Shown here: positions 1-8,791 of the stretch, one piece after another
How positions within the stretch are numbered: the first letter of the stretch is position 1
Layout of the letters: every line of letters begins with the position of its first letter
From: Candidatus Krumholzibacteriota bacterium
Lineage (GTDB): Bacteria; Krumholzibacteriota; Krumholzibacteriia; JAJRXK01
Length of the DNA stretch: 48,658 nucleotides
NCBI GenBank assembly: GCA_029262065.1
Contig: JAJDAC010000056.1
Span: forward strand, 1 to 48,658
Reading direction: 5' to 3'
The notes under the pieces: generated by a model
The model's database searches: none
Told to the model about the DNA's origin: nothing
The model's input: only the letters and a program-made list of their open reading frames with translations
Made by a program: the position numbers and the translations under genes

Positions 1-2
1 CC

Positions 3-968
3 CCCGCCGTGCGGCATCGCGACGATTCACGGGTTCTGGTGGGCATCCTGGGTGGCTCGGTCGCCGGACAATTGGGCACGTGGCACTCCGAACGGCTGCG
101 CGGAGTACTGTCGGAGCTGCCGCGGTTCGCCGGACGTGAAATCGAGTTCATCAAGTTGGGAATGCCCGGCTACCACCAACCACAGCAGGTATTACAGCTG
201 GCCTACATCCTGGCGCAGGGCGGCCAATTCGACATCGTTCTGAACATCGACGGGTTCAACGAAGTCGCGGTGCCGGGCGCGCTGAATGCACCGCAGGGCG
301 CTCATCCCCTGTTTCCCATGAACTGGAGCATGGTGGCTCTCGATACGCCCAACCTCGAGGTCCGGCGAAACATCGGCGCCGTGGAGTTTCTCCAGCACGA
401 GCGGCGGGAGAAGGCCGCGCGCTTCCAGGAGTCCTGGCGGCGACGGTCACCCTTGGCCAAGCTTCTCTGGAAGCGCGAAGACCAACGTCTCGCGCAACGT
501 GCCTCGCGCTACGCATCGCTGGTGCAGACATTCACACCCGATGAGGTACCGTTCTTCGTGCGCGGCCCCGAAGCGTGGCACGACCCCGACCACGAGCTCA
601 TCTCGGCCTGCGTTGCCCTCTGGAAACGTTGCTCGCTTCAACTCGCCTCGCTCTGCGAAGACGCGGGAATCGAGTACGTGCATTTTCTGCAACCAAACCA
701 GTACCTACCGGGATCGAAGCCGCTTTCGTCCCAGGAAAAGGCTTCGGCGTATGATGCGGAGGGTCCGTACCGGCCGGTGATTGAAACGGGCTATCCACTG
801 CTACGCGCGGCGGGCGCGGAACTCAAAGCCTCAGGGGTTCGATTCGTCGACCTGAGTCTCTTGTTCGAAAAGGAATCAGACACGCTGTACGTGGATAGTT
901 GCTGCCATTTCAACGCCGACGGTAACCAGATCATGTCCGAGGCGATTGCTTCAGAACTAGCGATGTAG
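3..968 (+). CDS. SGNH/GDSL-like hydrolase (5' end outside window)
   Basis: This looks like an SGNH-fold hydrolase or acyl-ester-acting enzyme. Counting from the GTG at position 9, a GGS motif holds the likely nucleophile Ser17, a DGFNE motif (N84) fits the block III asparagine, and the C-terminal DSCCH (D296, H300) fits the Asp/His block V. No upstream stop is visible before the window edge, so the N-terminus, possibly with a membrane anchor, is probably missing. The protein is close to family length (300-350 residues). It converges on the next gene with a 24-base gap. The substrate cannot be told from sequence; related proteins act on sugars, lipids or polysaccharide acetyl groups. The family call is moderately sure, the function is not. 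Confidence 0.6.
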   Translation, partial: PAVRHRDDSRVLVGILGGSVAGQLGTWHSERLRGVLSELPRFAGREIEFIKLGMPGYHQPQQVLQLAYILAQGGQFDIVLNIDGFNEVAVPGALNAPQGAHPLFPMNWSMVALDTPNLEVRRNIGAVEFLQHERREKAARFQESWRRRSPLAKLLWKREDQRLAQRASRYASLVQTFTPDEVPFFVRGPEAWHDPDHELISACVALWKRCSLQLASLCEDAGIEYVHFLQPNQYLPGSKPLSSQEKASAYDAEGPYRPVIETGYPLLRAAGAELKASGVRFVDLSLLFEKESDTLYVDSCCHFNADGNQIMSEAIASELAM

Positions 969-992
969 AACCACACGGGGGTTCGCGACAAA

Positions 993-2894
993 TTATCGAA
1001 CCAGCGTCATGCGCCGCGTTTCCTGCAAGCCCTGGCTGCTCAATCGATAGAAGTAGACACCTGACGCCACGGACCGCCCCTGATCGTCCACTCCCGACCA
1101 GATCACCTGGGCTGGGCCGGCGGGCTGCATTCCCTGATCCAGTGTACGTACCAGCCGACCGGCCGTGTCGTAGACCTTCAGGCTAAGCGCAGCCGATTGA
1201 TCCAGGTCGTAGGCAATCGTCGTGATGGGATTGAACGGATTGGGATAGTTCTGCCCTAACACGAATGGTACGGGCGCCGCACGCGGTGCATCGGTGGTTA
1301 TACCAAAAAGCAGCGCCGCGAACTCCGGGCGATCGATGTACGGGTTGCGATTCTGTTGGATGTCGTAGATGGCCGCGTTGCGCTCGAGTTCCTTGGTACT
1401 GACGGGATCGGCGAAGTGCCAATCAAGCAACATGTCGATGCCCCAGCTCAGCAGGTCAGCGCCGCTGGTCATGGGACTACCTGGCCAGCCCGCGTCTTCG
1501 GTGTAGTAGCGCGTGGTCATATAGAAATAGGAGCGAGCCAGGTCTCCCTTGTACTCATCGATAGGTTCGAACACGGTCCCCGAGTATCCCGGATACGTGC
1601 AAGGGCCCACCATGCTTCCGTTGAGCGAAGTAAACGTTGGTGATGAAATTTCTCCGAACGGATAGTTGGCCCGCACGTTGTTGATATAGTTATCGGTGGG
1701 GTAGACCATGAAAATGTCGGTGTTCATGGGCAACACCTCCCCGCCGAACCAGCTGCGCGGCCAGGTGTGCTCACGGTTGTACCCGGTGCCTTCGACGCCC
1801 CCGGTTCCGCCTTGGTCGGCGCCGAACGTGTACTCGTAGGGAGGAGTTCCTCCCGGCACGTCCGAGTATATGTCCCACACTTTTCCGTTCGGTTTGTCGT
1901 CGGTCGTCTGGAAGGCGGTCCAGAGAAAGCTGTAACTGACCGAGGAGTGACTATCGATGATGTTGTGCAAGGCCTGGCGCAACGGAGTACCCGACAGCCC
2001 TTCGGCCGACGCGTAGTAGCCCGCGGGCGGACCCAGAGAACCCACCTGGTAGCTGAGTTCGACCGACTGCGTGGTTTGAGCCACATCGTTCGTCGCATCG
2101 ACCTGGAAAAAGATCTCGGTGCCAGGCGCCTGGGCCGGAATGGTCGAAGTGGTGCGATAGGTCGTACCGGAATCGAGCGTCATGAGAATCTGGTTGGGCA
2201 ATGACCCGGCGCTGAAGCCCCACTTCGCCACCACCAGCGTGATGTTCGCTACCGCATCGGACACGTTGGCCATGATGTCGACGACATCGGTGGACGACGG
2301 CGCGGCTGGGTCGGACGCCACGCTGGTAACCGACGGGCCCGTACCGGGAGAGCCGCCGGCGTGCGTACCGGGGGTAGCATCGGTCGGCAGATCTACCGCC
2401 GTACCCACCCACTGGCTGGCGATGAAGGTCGCGGAGGCGGATACGCCGGCGTTCCGTACGTACGTCTTGTTCTCGAACAGGGTTGCGTCCACTACCGCGT
2501 AGTCTACGAGCGCCCCACCGTTGAGCAATCGAGCGCCGTCACCAACCTTGCCGTTCCAAAGACTATTGTTGTCGGACCAGGCCTCGGAGGGAAAGTCCAC
2601 GGGGAAGGAGACCACCGTGGTCTGGTCGGCCGCGACCTTCGCCTGGCCAGAGGCGATCGAGCCTGAGAGGTTCCAGGTGAAAACGTCGCCACCGTTGCCC
2701 ACGGCCACGATGCTCCACCCCGTAAGGTCTACCGCGCTGGCCCCACTGTTGTAGATCTCGACGTACCGATCGGTGAGGTAGTCGAGCCGGGGGTCGCACA
2801 ACTCGGATATCAGGACATCGGCTCGAGCACCGGAGGGATCGCCGAGCAGCATGGTCGCGAGGACCAGGCCGGGCACTAGAGAGACAATTCGCAT
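993..2894 (-). CDS. Secreted endonuclease I family protein with lamin-tail domain and FlgD-like C-terminus
   Basis: This is an exported nuclease. A signal peptide (about residues 1-25, cleavage near SGARA) is followed by a lamin-tail domain (about 26-175, ISELCDP and DLTGWSIV motifs), an Ig-like stretch (about 185-285) and an endonuclease I catalytic domain (about 295-530). The metal-site signature NREHTWPRSW is at 373-382 and QNRNPYID at 514-521. The C-terminus (about 545-633) carries NYPNPFNP, VYDTAGRLV and SGVYFYRL, the FlgD/Ig-like tail common on secreted proteins of FCB-group bacteria. It probably degrades extracellular DNA for phosphate or nucleoside scavenging. It is a single gene, divergent from speD. 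A second protein with the same catalytic and lamin-tail parts in a different order lies at 21547-24105. Confidence 0.88.
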   Translation of the reverse strand: MRIVSLVPGLVLATMLLGDPSGARADVLISELCDPRLDYLTDRYVEIYNSGASAVDLTGWSIVAVGNGGDVFTWNLSGSIASGQAKVAADQTTVVSFPVDFPSEAWSDNNSLWNGKVGDGARLLNGGALVDYAVVDATLFENKTYVRNAGVSASATFIASQWVGTAVDLPTDATPGTHAGGSPGTGPSVTSVASDPAAPSSTDVVDIMANVSDAVANITLVVAKWGFSAGSLPNQILMTLDSGTTYRTTSTIPAQAPGTEIFFQVDATNDVAQTTQSVELSYQVGSLGPPAGYYASAEGLSGTPLRQALHNIIDSHSSVSYSFLWTAFQTTDDKPNGKVWDIYSDVPGGTPPYEYTFGADQGGTGGVEGTGYNREHTWPRSWFGGEVLPMNTDIFMVYPTDNYINNVRANYPFGEISSPTFTSLNGSMVGPCTYPGYSGTVFEPIDEYKGDLARSYFYMTTRYYTEDAGWPGSPMTSGADLLSWGIDMLLDWHFADPVSTKELERNAAIYDIQQNRNPYIDRPEFAALLFGITTDAPRAAPVPFVLGQNYPNPFNPITTIAYDLDQSAALSLKVYDTAGRLVRTLDQGMQPAGPAQVIWSGVDDQGRSVASGVYFYRLSSQGLQETRRMTLVR

Positions 2895-3015
2895 AGGGAG
2901 AACACCTTGGTGATGAAGCGGGCCGAACCGGCACTGGCGTGGACCATCGGGGGCCCCAACAAGCGTAAGCCGCCGACTGGGGTTTTGCCAATCCCCGCTG
3001 AACCGAATCTCCCTC

Positions 3016-3045
3016 TTGACGTTGAACCACCCTCGTCACTAGCAT
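3016..3045 (+). promoter_or_regulatory. Candidate sigma70-type promoter for speD, with nearby palindrome
   Basis: TTGACG at 3016-3021 and TAGCAT at 3040-3045 are 18 bases apart and point toward speD, about 120 bases from its start. A 15-base palindrome (7-base arms, one central base) lies at 3058-3072, near the expected transcription start, and could be an operator. Neither has experimental support, and short matches of this kind occur by chance. Confidence 0.3.
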
Positions 3046-3164
3046 TTTCGGGTGCCGTGGCCCTCAGGGCCATGGTCCAACCCGGCCGTCCCCATGCCTG
3101 AGCCCCCCGGAGCCGAAGCGCAAGGCGGCAGTTCTCAACGATCGAACCTTGGGGGGTCCATGCG

Positions 3165-3569
3165 TTGCACAAGGGACAACACCTGCTCGTAGATTGCCGC
3201 GAGGTGCCGCGTCAGCTCTGCGTGAACGACCAGCTACTTCTTGATACCCTGGCCGAGGCGACCCGTAACAACGGAGCCACGGTGATTTCCCAGATGCGCT
3301 ACCAGTTCGGGGCCGATTCGCCCCCCGGATGTACCGCCATTGTCATGCTCGACGAAAGCCACTGCTCGGTGCATACGTACGCCGACGCGGGCCTGGTGGC
3401 GTTCGACTTCTTCACCTGCGGTGACACGAGCCCGGTGGCAATCTGGGAAGAGGTGCGCGACAAGTTGGGGATCAAGAACGCCACCCTGCGAAACGTGAGC
3501 CGCTTCGATTCCGCCCTGCCCGATGTGCCCTTGGCCGCCGCCGAAGCCGCTTCGAGATCGCTTCGTTGA
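3165..3569 (+). CDS. speD: S-adenosylmethionine decarboxylase proenzyme
   Basis: It decarboxylates S-adenosylmethionine to give the aminopropyl donor for spermidine synthesis. At 134 residues it has the length of the class 1B (Thermotoga/Bacillus) enzymes. The self-processing site is E64-S65 in DESHCSVH, which would generate the pyruvoyl group on Ser65. His70 and Cys85 (in FFTCGDTSP) sit at the spacing known for the processing and catalytic residues of this family (Ser63, His68, Cys83 in Thermotoga maritima). The start is TTG at 3165, preceded by a run of G at 3151-3156 as ribosome binding site; no in-frame ATG lies close by. No spermidine synthase gene is in the window. It is followed within 41 bases by a membrane protein gene. 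Confidence 0.93.
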   Translation: MHKGQHLLVDCREVPRQLCVNDQLLLDTLAEATRNNGATVISQMRYQFGADSPPGCTAIVMLDESHCSVHTYADAGLVAFDFFTCGDTSPVAIWEEVRDKLGIKNATLRNVSRFDSALPDVPLAAAEAASRSLR

Positions 3570-3609
3570 ACCTACTTCGCAAGCCGACCAGTTGAACTCG
3601 GCCGCGCCC

Positions 3610-5187
3610 ATGCGCTCAGTGCTTCACATCGCGTTCTTCGTGATGACATTCGCCGTCGCCGACCGCGCCCTGCACAAATTTGCCCAGCTCTCGGCCGATG
3701 CCTACGAAGCCACCACCATCGCGCTGGGGCTTTTCGGCAGTCCGTTGGTCCTGGCGCTGGTTGTCGTGGCCTTGGCGGCGGCATGGCGATGGCCTCGCCT
3801 TCGCACGGGCTACGACCAACTCGACGCCCCCTTCGCATTGCGACTGGTTACCGGTTTCGCCGGGTTTTGCCTGGCCTGGAAGTACTCCACCTATTCCTAC
3901 AATTTCTATCTCGATCAGGCGCACGCGTACGACCGTGTACTGCTTTGGGTTCTGTTGGGAGCAGCCCTCTGGCGACCGTGGTTCTGGTTCCTGTTCGTCC
4001 TGCACGTTCACTCGATCATCGGCCAATTCGAGATTCCTCTCGGCGGCCACATGTGGGTCATCGGGCGCCAGTTGAATCGCCTGTTGTTGTTGTTCACGCT
4101 CATTTGGGCGCTACGGGCCGTAGGCCCCAAGCGTCTACTGGGCGAGGGCGACCGGGGGCAGATGGCCGAGCCATTCTTCGTGGTGGCGTTCTGTCTGATT
4201 GCTTCCGGGTATTGGTGGCCAGGGCTGGGAAAGCTGCGGCTGGACTGGATTGGTCGCAACCACATCGAGTACCTGGCCACTGGCGCCTACGCCCAGGGCT
4301 GGCGGGCGGACCAGCCATCCGAAACCGTGGTCGCGCTGATGGCGTGGCTCAAGCCGCTGGCCTGGCCTATTCGCATTGGCACGCTGGCGCTGGAAGTGGG
4401 CTCCCTGGCCATCCTGTGGCACCGCCGGGGTACCATGGCATTCCTCGTGGGATGGATGGGATTTCACGCCAGCATCTTCATCATCATGGGGTTCCTGTTC
4501 TGGCAGTGGATACTCCTGGAAGCAATCCTGCTGCTGCTGCTGTGGCGACAGAAGATACCGCCCAGCATGTTCAACCTGAAGAACGCGGCGGTGGGATCGG
4601 TCCTGGTCGTGGGGTCAGCCCTGTGGTTCGAACCGGTCACGCAGCTGGCCTGGTTGGACACACGCCTTTACTACGCATTCCAATACGAAGCCCACGGCCA
4701 GGATGGAAATGTGTACTCCTGGCGCGGCGAGCACTTCGCGCCGTACTCCGACCGTTTCACCATGGGCGAGTTCGGGAATCTGCGCGACCGACCTGAGCTG
4801 ACCGGCGCGTACGGAGTTACCACGTGGCCAGACATAGAACGGGCCGTCAATGGGCTCACGTCGGCCGCGGAAATCTCCGAGCTGGAAAAAGAACTCTTGC
4901 CGCCCCCGCCCAAGCTCACCGGCAACGCCGCGGAAGACGATCCAGTGTTCAACGGCTTCGTGTCGCGGTACCTCGCCGCGTTCAACGCACGGAGTGGGAA
5001 CCGCGGTTGGTGGAACGCACTCAGCCCTCCGGATATGTTGCTGAGCTCACCCCTACCCACCGACTACCGAGGGCAGGAGCCGGTGCGGGAGCTACGCATT
5101 CATCGCGTGGTCAGTTGGTTTGACGGAGCTTCGTATGTACCGGTATCGCGCCGCGAGCTGCGACGCATCGATGCATCCGGCCGATGA
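3610..5187 (+). CDS. Polytopic membrane protein, possibly HTTM/gamma-carboxylase-like
   Basis: This is an integral membrane protein of about 525 residues. Roughly the first 350 residues contain eight to ten hydrophobic segments, for example MRSVLHIAFFVMTFAVA, SPLVLALVVVALAAAW and WILLEAILLLLLW. The last 170 or so residues are soluble. The stretch with YWWPGLGKLRLDWI, followed by an HASIFIIMGFLFWQ segment, recalls the HTTM (vitamin K-dependent gamma-carboxylase-like) membrane fold, but the resemblance is weak. ATG 3610 is preferred over earlier in-frame starts because those would overlap the end of speD and add a non-hydrophobic leader. Function unknown. Confidence 0.65.
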   Translation: MRSVLHIAFFVMTFAVADRALHKFAQLSADAYEATTIALGLFGSPLVLALVVVALAAAWRWPRLRTGYDQLDAPFALRLVTGFAGFCLAWKYSTYSYNFYLDQAHAYDRVLLWVLLGAALWRPWFWFLFVLHVHSIIGQFEIPLGGHMWVIGRQLNRLLLLFTLIWALRAVGPKRLLGEGDRGQMAEPFFVVAFCLIASGYWWPGLGKLRLDWIGRNHIEYLATGAYAQGWRADQPSETVVALMAWLKPLAWPIRIGTLALEVGSLAILWHRRGTMAFLVGWMGFHASIFIIMGFLFWQWILLEAILLLLLWRQKIPPSMFNLKNAAVGSVLVVGSALWFEPVTQLAWLDTRLYYAFQYEAHGQDGNVYSWRGEHFAPYSDRFTMGEFGNLRDRPELTGAYGVTTWPDIERAVNGLTSAAEISELEKELLPPPPKLTGNAAEDDPVFNGFVSRYLAAFNARSGNRGWWNALSPPDMLLSSPLPTDYRGQEPVRELRIHRVVSWFDGASYVPVSRRELRRIDASGR

Positions 5188-5364
5188 ATTGCTAATCACA
5201 TGGCCGGGACATACTTGAGAGTCGAGACGGTCGAAACCGCACCGTTCCATCGGTAGCCAACGCGGATCCATTGCTCCCGGAACTTCCGCTTGGTATCTCG
5301 ATGTTCGTGACAGGACGGGCTCGCGCCAGCGCGGGCACGGCGACACAATCGAGCCATCCTCGGT

Positions 5365-6036
5365 GTGAGTAGCATGCAATACGCTTTTTTCGGAGCACTC
5401 GTACTGGCCCTGCTGGCCGCATCAATCACGCTGATTCTGGGTATTCAGCGTCGCAAACACCGAGAACGCCTGCTTCGGTTGAGTCGAAAGTACTCCCTGG
5501 CCCTGCTCGACGGAGACGCCCGGCCCGCCGCCGTGGCCCTGGCCTCTTTCCAGAACGGAGCCCCTCGTCGCGCCCGGCTGCGGGATGTGTTGTCGGGCAC
5601 CGATGACGACGGACTCTTCTACCTGGCGTTACGGCAAACCCACCGGCGGCGCAAACACCACATATTGTTCTTCGAGTTATCCCAGGAGACGCGCCTACGC
5701 GGCTTCCGCATAGAACCCTCGGGTGACTGCTACCAGCTGTCCTGGCGTACGGCGCCGGCCCAATGGAAGGCCGAGTCCGTAGTCGCCATGAGCGCCCGCG
5801 TACTATTCCATGTGGGTCGATTGGTCGAAGACGCCGAGAGTTCGCAGTTGATCGTGGAACTGGACGGGCGACGGGCGTTCGTGCAGGCGACCGGGCATCT
5901 GAAGGGATCGGAACTCGAGCGGTTCGTGGCCGATGCCACGCGCATGCGGCGGCGGTTGGTTGGCTCGCAACGCGCATCGCGTCGTCCCGATAAAACACCA
6001 GGCGCGCTCGACTCCCGATCGCTCGTCACCGCCTAG
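5365..6036 (+). CDS. Small membrane-anchored protein of unknown function
   Basis: The 223-residue product starts with one transmembrane segment (YAFFGALVLALLAASITLIL) and a basic RRKHRERLLRL stretch, so the remainder probably lies in the cytoplasm. No family was recognised. The soluble part is arginine-rich (RQTHRRRKHHILFFEL, TRMRRRLV) and could bind a nucleic acid or anionic lipid, but that is speculation. GTG 5365 is used here; ATG 5374, three codons later, is an equally good start. It lies 177 bases after the membrane protein gene, and nothing was recognised in that gap. Its stop overlaps by 4 bases the stop of the convergent adenylation gene, so it marks the left border of the biosynthetic cluster. 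Confidence 0.6.
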   Translation: MSSMQYAFFGALVLALLAASITLILGIQRRKHRERLLRLSRKYSLALLDGDARPAAVALASFQNGAPRRARLRDVLSGTDDDGLFYLALRQTHRRRKHHILFFELSQETRLRGFRIEPSGDCYQLSWRTAPAQWKAESVVAMSARVLFHVGRLVEDAESSQLIVELDGRRAFVQATGHLKGSELERFVADATRMRRRLVGSQRASRRPDKTPGALDSRSLVTA

Positions 6037-7619
6037 CCCTGGGCGAGGTCGGACCCACCGTCTTCCAACGCGGACTGCCGCAAGGCCAGGTAGTCGATCT
6101 TGCCCGACGAAATGCGCGGGAACGCCGGCACCTCGGCGAAGCGGGAAGGTACGGCGTAGGGGGCGATTCGATCGCGTAGATACCGGGAAAGTGTCGGCGC
6201 AAGATCCTCACCGAGAGGCTGATTGGTCTGGACGTGAGCCTCGATGCGTTGAGTGGCACCCTCGGGCACGGCAACCACGGCGGCCTCCACCACCGAGTCA
6301 TGCGAAATCAACGCGGCCTCGATCTCGTCGAGCTCTATTCGGTATCCCCGCACCTTCACCTGACGATCCGCGCGGCCCAGGAACCGATAGTCACCGCTGG
6401 GAAGTGATTCGACCAGATCGCCCGTGCAGTAGAACGTGCGTCCCTCTTCGTCATCCCAGAACGCCTGGGCATTCAGATCAGGCCGGCCCCAGTACCCCGT
6501 CATCCGCGACGGTCCTGACACCAGGAGTTCACCGGTCCCGTTCGCGCTGACGTTCCCCTGCTCGTCGCGAATGACGCACGTGGTTCCCGGAAAGGCCTTA
6601 CCAATAGGCACAGGCCGGTCATCGTGGTCGTCCAGCGGCGGCACGTCGTAGCAGGTGACACCGTTGACTTCGGCTGGGCCATACATGTTGTTGAAACGCA
6701 CCTCTGGCCGGTACTGCATCCAAGCTCGAAGGTACTTGGTGGGCATGACCTCGCCACCAAACAGAACCGCGCGCAGCGACGAAAGATCACGCGATTCCAG
6801 AGCACCTCGTTCGATCAGCTGAACCAAAGCGAAGGGCACGGTGAAGAACACCGACACCCGTTCGTCGGCCAGGTACTGCGAAAAACTCGCCGGCATCTTC
6901 AGGTACATGTCGGGAATCAGAACCATGGTCGATCCAGCCATGGCCGCGGCCAACAGATCGAAAATGCAGATGTCGAAATGAAGGGGCGCCTGGTTACTGA
7001 CGCGATCGGCGGCAGTCAAAGCGTAGATTTGAATCACATTCTCGCAGTAGCCCAGACTGCTACCGTGGGTGTGCATGATCCCCTTGGGAACGCCAGTGGA
7101 ACCGGAGGTATAGATGATGTAGGCCAGGTCTTCGCGGTTCAGATCCACCGCATCGGGTTCCGCCGGATCCGCGTGAATTGCGTCCCACGCGATAGCGCCG
7201 ATCGAAAGATCCGGTCCGGAGGCGAGACCCCATGCGTGCTGAACGTTCCCACCCGCCTCCAGGCAGGCCCGAACCGAACGACGACGGCGCTCGTGGGTTA
7301 CGAGGTGCCCGATGTTGCAGTCGTTCACCACGAACGCGTGACGCGATGGCGGCGCCGCCGGATCCAAAGGAACCCACGCGGCACCGGCACGCATGATGGC
7401 CTGCATGGCGATAACCGTTTCCAGGCTCTTGTCCATGAGAATGCCCACGCGATCACCGCGTTGAACTCCCGCATCCTGTAACCGGCGCGCCAGAGTGCGC
7501 GTACGGCGCCCCAGTTCGGCCCAGGTCAGGGACTCACCGTCGCATCGGACGGCACTTTTTTCGGGGTTCAGGACCGCCGCCCGATCGATGGCGGCTATCA
7601 ACGAAGGCGCGGGCATCAT
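6033..7619 (-). CDS. Standalone NRPS-type adenylation enzyme (amino acid to carrier protein ligase)
   Basis: It activates a carboxylic or amino acid with ATP and loads it on a carrier protein. Of 528 residues, motif A3 is YTSGSTGVPKG (170-180), A5 is NMYGPAE (311-317), A7 is YCTGD (397-401), A8 is GRADRQVKVRGYRIE (415-429), and the A10 lysine is K507 in SSGKID. There are no condensation or carrier domains, so it acts in trans, probably on the free carrier at 11951-12190. The specificity residues read from alignment to GrsA are D216, I217, F220, F259, L286, G288, M312, G320, V321, a code I do not recognise. The partner dehydrogenase and ornithine cyclodeaminase suggest proline. The start ATG overlaps the stop of the dehydrogenase gene (ATGA). 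It is the last gene of the minus operon. Confidence 0.88.
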   Translation of the reverse strand: MMPAPSLIAAIDRAAVLNPEKSAVRCDGESLTWAELGRRTRTLARRLQDAGVQRGDRVGILMDKSLETVIAMQAIMRAGAAWVPLDPAAPPSRHAFVVNDCNIGHLVTHERRRRSVRACLEAGGNVQHAWGLASGPDLSIGAIAWDAIHADPAEPDAVDLNREDLAYIIYTSGSTGVPKGIMHTHGSSLGYCENVIQIYALTAADRVSNQAPLHFDICIFDLLAAAMAGSTMVLIPDMYLKMPASFSQYLADERVSVFFTVPFALVQLIERGALESRDLSSLRAVLFGGEVMPTKYLRAWMQYRPEVRFNNMYGPAEVNGVTCYDVPPLDDHDDRPVPIGKAFPGTTCVIRDEQGNVSANGTGELLVSGPSRMTGYWGRPDLNAQAFWDDEEGRTFYCTGDLVESLPSGDYRFLGRADRQVKVRGYRIELDEIEAALISHDSVVEAAVVAVPEGATQRIEAHVQTNQPLGEDLAPTLSRYLRDRIAPYAVPSRFAEVPAFPRISSGKIDYLALRQSALEDGGSDLAQG

Positions 7620-8785
7620 GCAGGCAGGCCCAATAGACGCGCGATCACCACGCGCTGGATGTCCGAGGTTCCTCCGTAGAGGACCGTGCCCATTGCGTCA
7701 CGCAAATCGCGTTCGACTTCATTTTCGGTAAGGTAGCCGCGTCCGCCGTGAATGCGCACCGTGTCGATGCCCGATTGCAGCAGGGCTTCGCCCAACTGGA
7801 ACTTGGCGATAGCCGCTTCCAGCACCGCCGACTTCCCCTGACCCTTGAGCCAGGCCGTGCGGTACACCGCCATCCGAGATGCCTCCAGGCGGATCTTCAT
7901 TTCAGCCACGCGGTTGCCGATGGTCTGGAAAGACCCGATCGCCTTGCCGAACTGCTTGCGGGTCCTGGATTCGGCGACCGACTGTTCCAACTGCCGTTCG
8001 AGAATGCCAATCTGGCTGGCTAGCATGCAGCCTCGCTCCCACTCGAGCGAAGCACTGGACAGCGCCGCACCTCCGCCCTTCTGACCCAGGAGCCCACCCT
8101 CGGGCACAAAGCAGTCATTCAAGGTGACATGGCCCAACGGTATCGTGCGTAGGCCCATCTTCTCGCGGGCGGGCTCCACAAGGAGCCCTGGCGTATCGCG
8201 ATCCACCAGGAAAGCAGTGACTCCCCACTGCCCCAACGAAGCGTCCACGGTGGCAAGCACGAGAATCACATCGGCCTCGGGCCCCAATGTGACCATGATC
8301 TTCTCACCGCTGAGCACGTAGCCGCCGTCGACTTCACGGGCAAGCGTCTTCAGACTGTAGGCATCGGAACCGCTGTCGGGTTCGGTGATGGCCTGCGCGG
8401 CAATGATCTTGCCCGAACACAGGTCGGGAAGATAGCGACGGCGTTGGTCTCGGGTCCCGAACTCGAAAATGGACATCTGGGTCGTCCACGTCTGGGCGTT
8501 GATGCCAAACGTGAGTCCATTGTCTCGACAGGCGTAGCCCAGCCCCTCCATGGCCACGACGGCGCGGGCAATGCCACCACCTCGCCCACCCAGGTCCGAC
8601 GGCAGGCACAGTCCCAGCAATCCGAACTCTGCACACCGATTCCACGCGTCGCGCGAAAATTCCAGGTCGCGGTCAAGCGCCACAACGTCGTGCGTCAGGG
8701 ATTCACGCGCAAACTCCACGACCGATTGTTTGAATTCAAGTGTGGGCTGAGACCAGAACTCATCGAAGGAAAACTCGAGACCCAT
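7616..8785 (-). CDS. Acyl-CoA dehydrogenase-like flavoenzyme, probable aminoacyl-carrier dehydrogenase
   Basis: This is an FAD-dependent alpha,beta-dehydrogenase of the acyl-CoA dehydrogenase fold (389 residues). Family signatures include AITEPDSGSDA (132-142), RKQFGKAIGSFQ (276-287) and GGRGYLTENEVERDLRDA (347-364). The usual catalytic glutamate in YEGTSEIQ is glycine here (Y370-G371-G372-T373), but SLEWER (246-251) places Glu250 where isovaleryl-CoA dehydrogenase and the prolyl-carrier dehydrogenases have their base. This favours a substrate like prolyl-S-carrier (compare PltE, RedW, AnaB) over a plain fatty acyl-CoA. Next to a standalone adenylation enzyme and a free carrier, it most likely oxidises a carrier-bound prolyl group to dehydroprolyl or pyrrolyl. 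The substrate remains an inference. Confidence 0.85.
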   Translation of the reverse strand: MGLEFSFDEFWSQPTLEFKQSVVEFARESLTHDVVALDRDLEFSRDAWNRCAEFGLLGLCLPSDLGGRGGGIARAVVAMEGLGYACRDNGLTFGINAQTWTTQMSIFEFGTRDQRRRYLPDLCSGKIIAAQAITEPDSGSDAYSLKTLAREVDGGYVLSGEKIMVTLGPEADVILVLATVDASLGQWGVTAFLVDRDTPGLLVEPAREKMGLRTIPLGHVTLNDCFVPEGGLLGQKGGGAALSSASLEWERGCMLASQIGILERQLEQSVAESRTRKQFGKAIGSFQTIGNRVAEMKIRLEASRMAVYRTAWLKGQGKSAVLEAAIAKFQLGEALLQSGIDTVRIHGGRGYLTENEVERDLRDAMGTVLYGGTSDIQRVVIARLLGLPA

Positions 8786-8791
8786 GACACC

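Noticed and set aside
3046-3164. Riboswitch upstream of speD
   Set aside because: Only a short palindrome is present; no SAM riboswitch or other known aptamer core was recognised.
3523-3609. Upstream extension of the membrane protein gene
   Set aside because: It would overlap speD by 47 bases and adds a proline-rich non-hydrophobic leader; ATG 3610 starts a hydrophobic segment.
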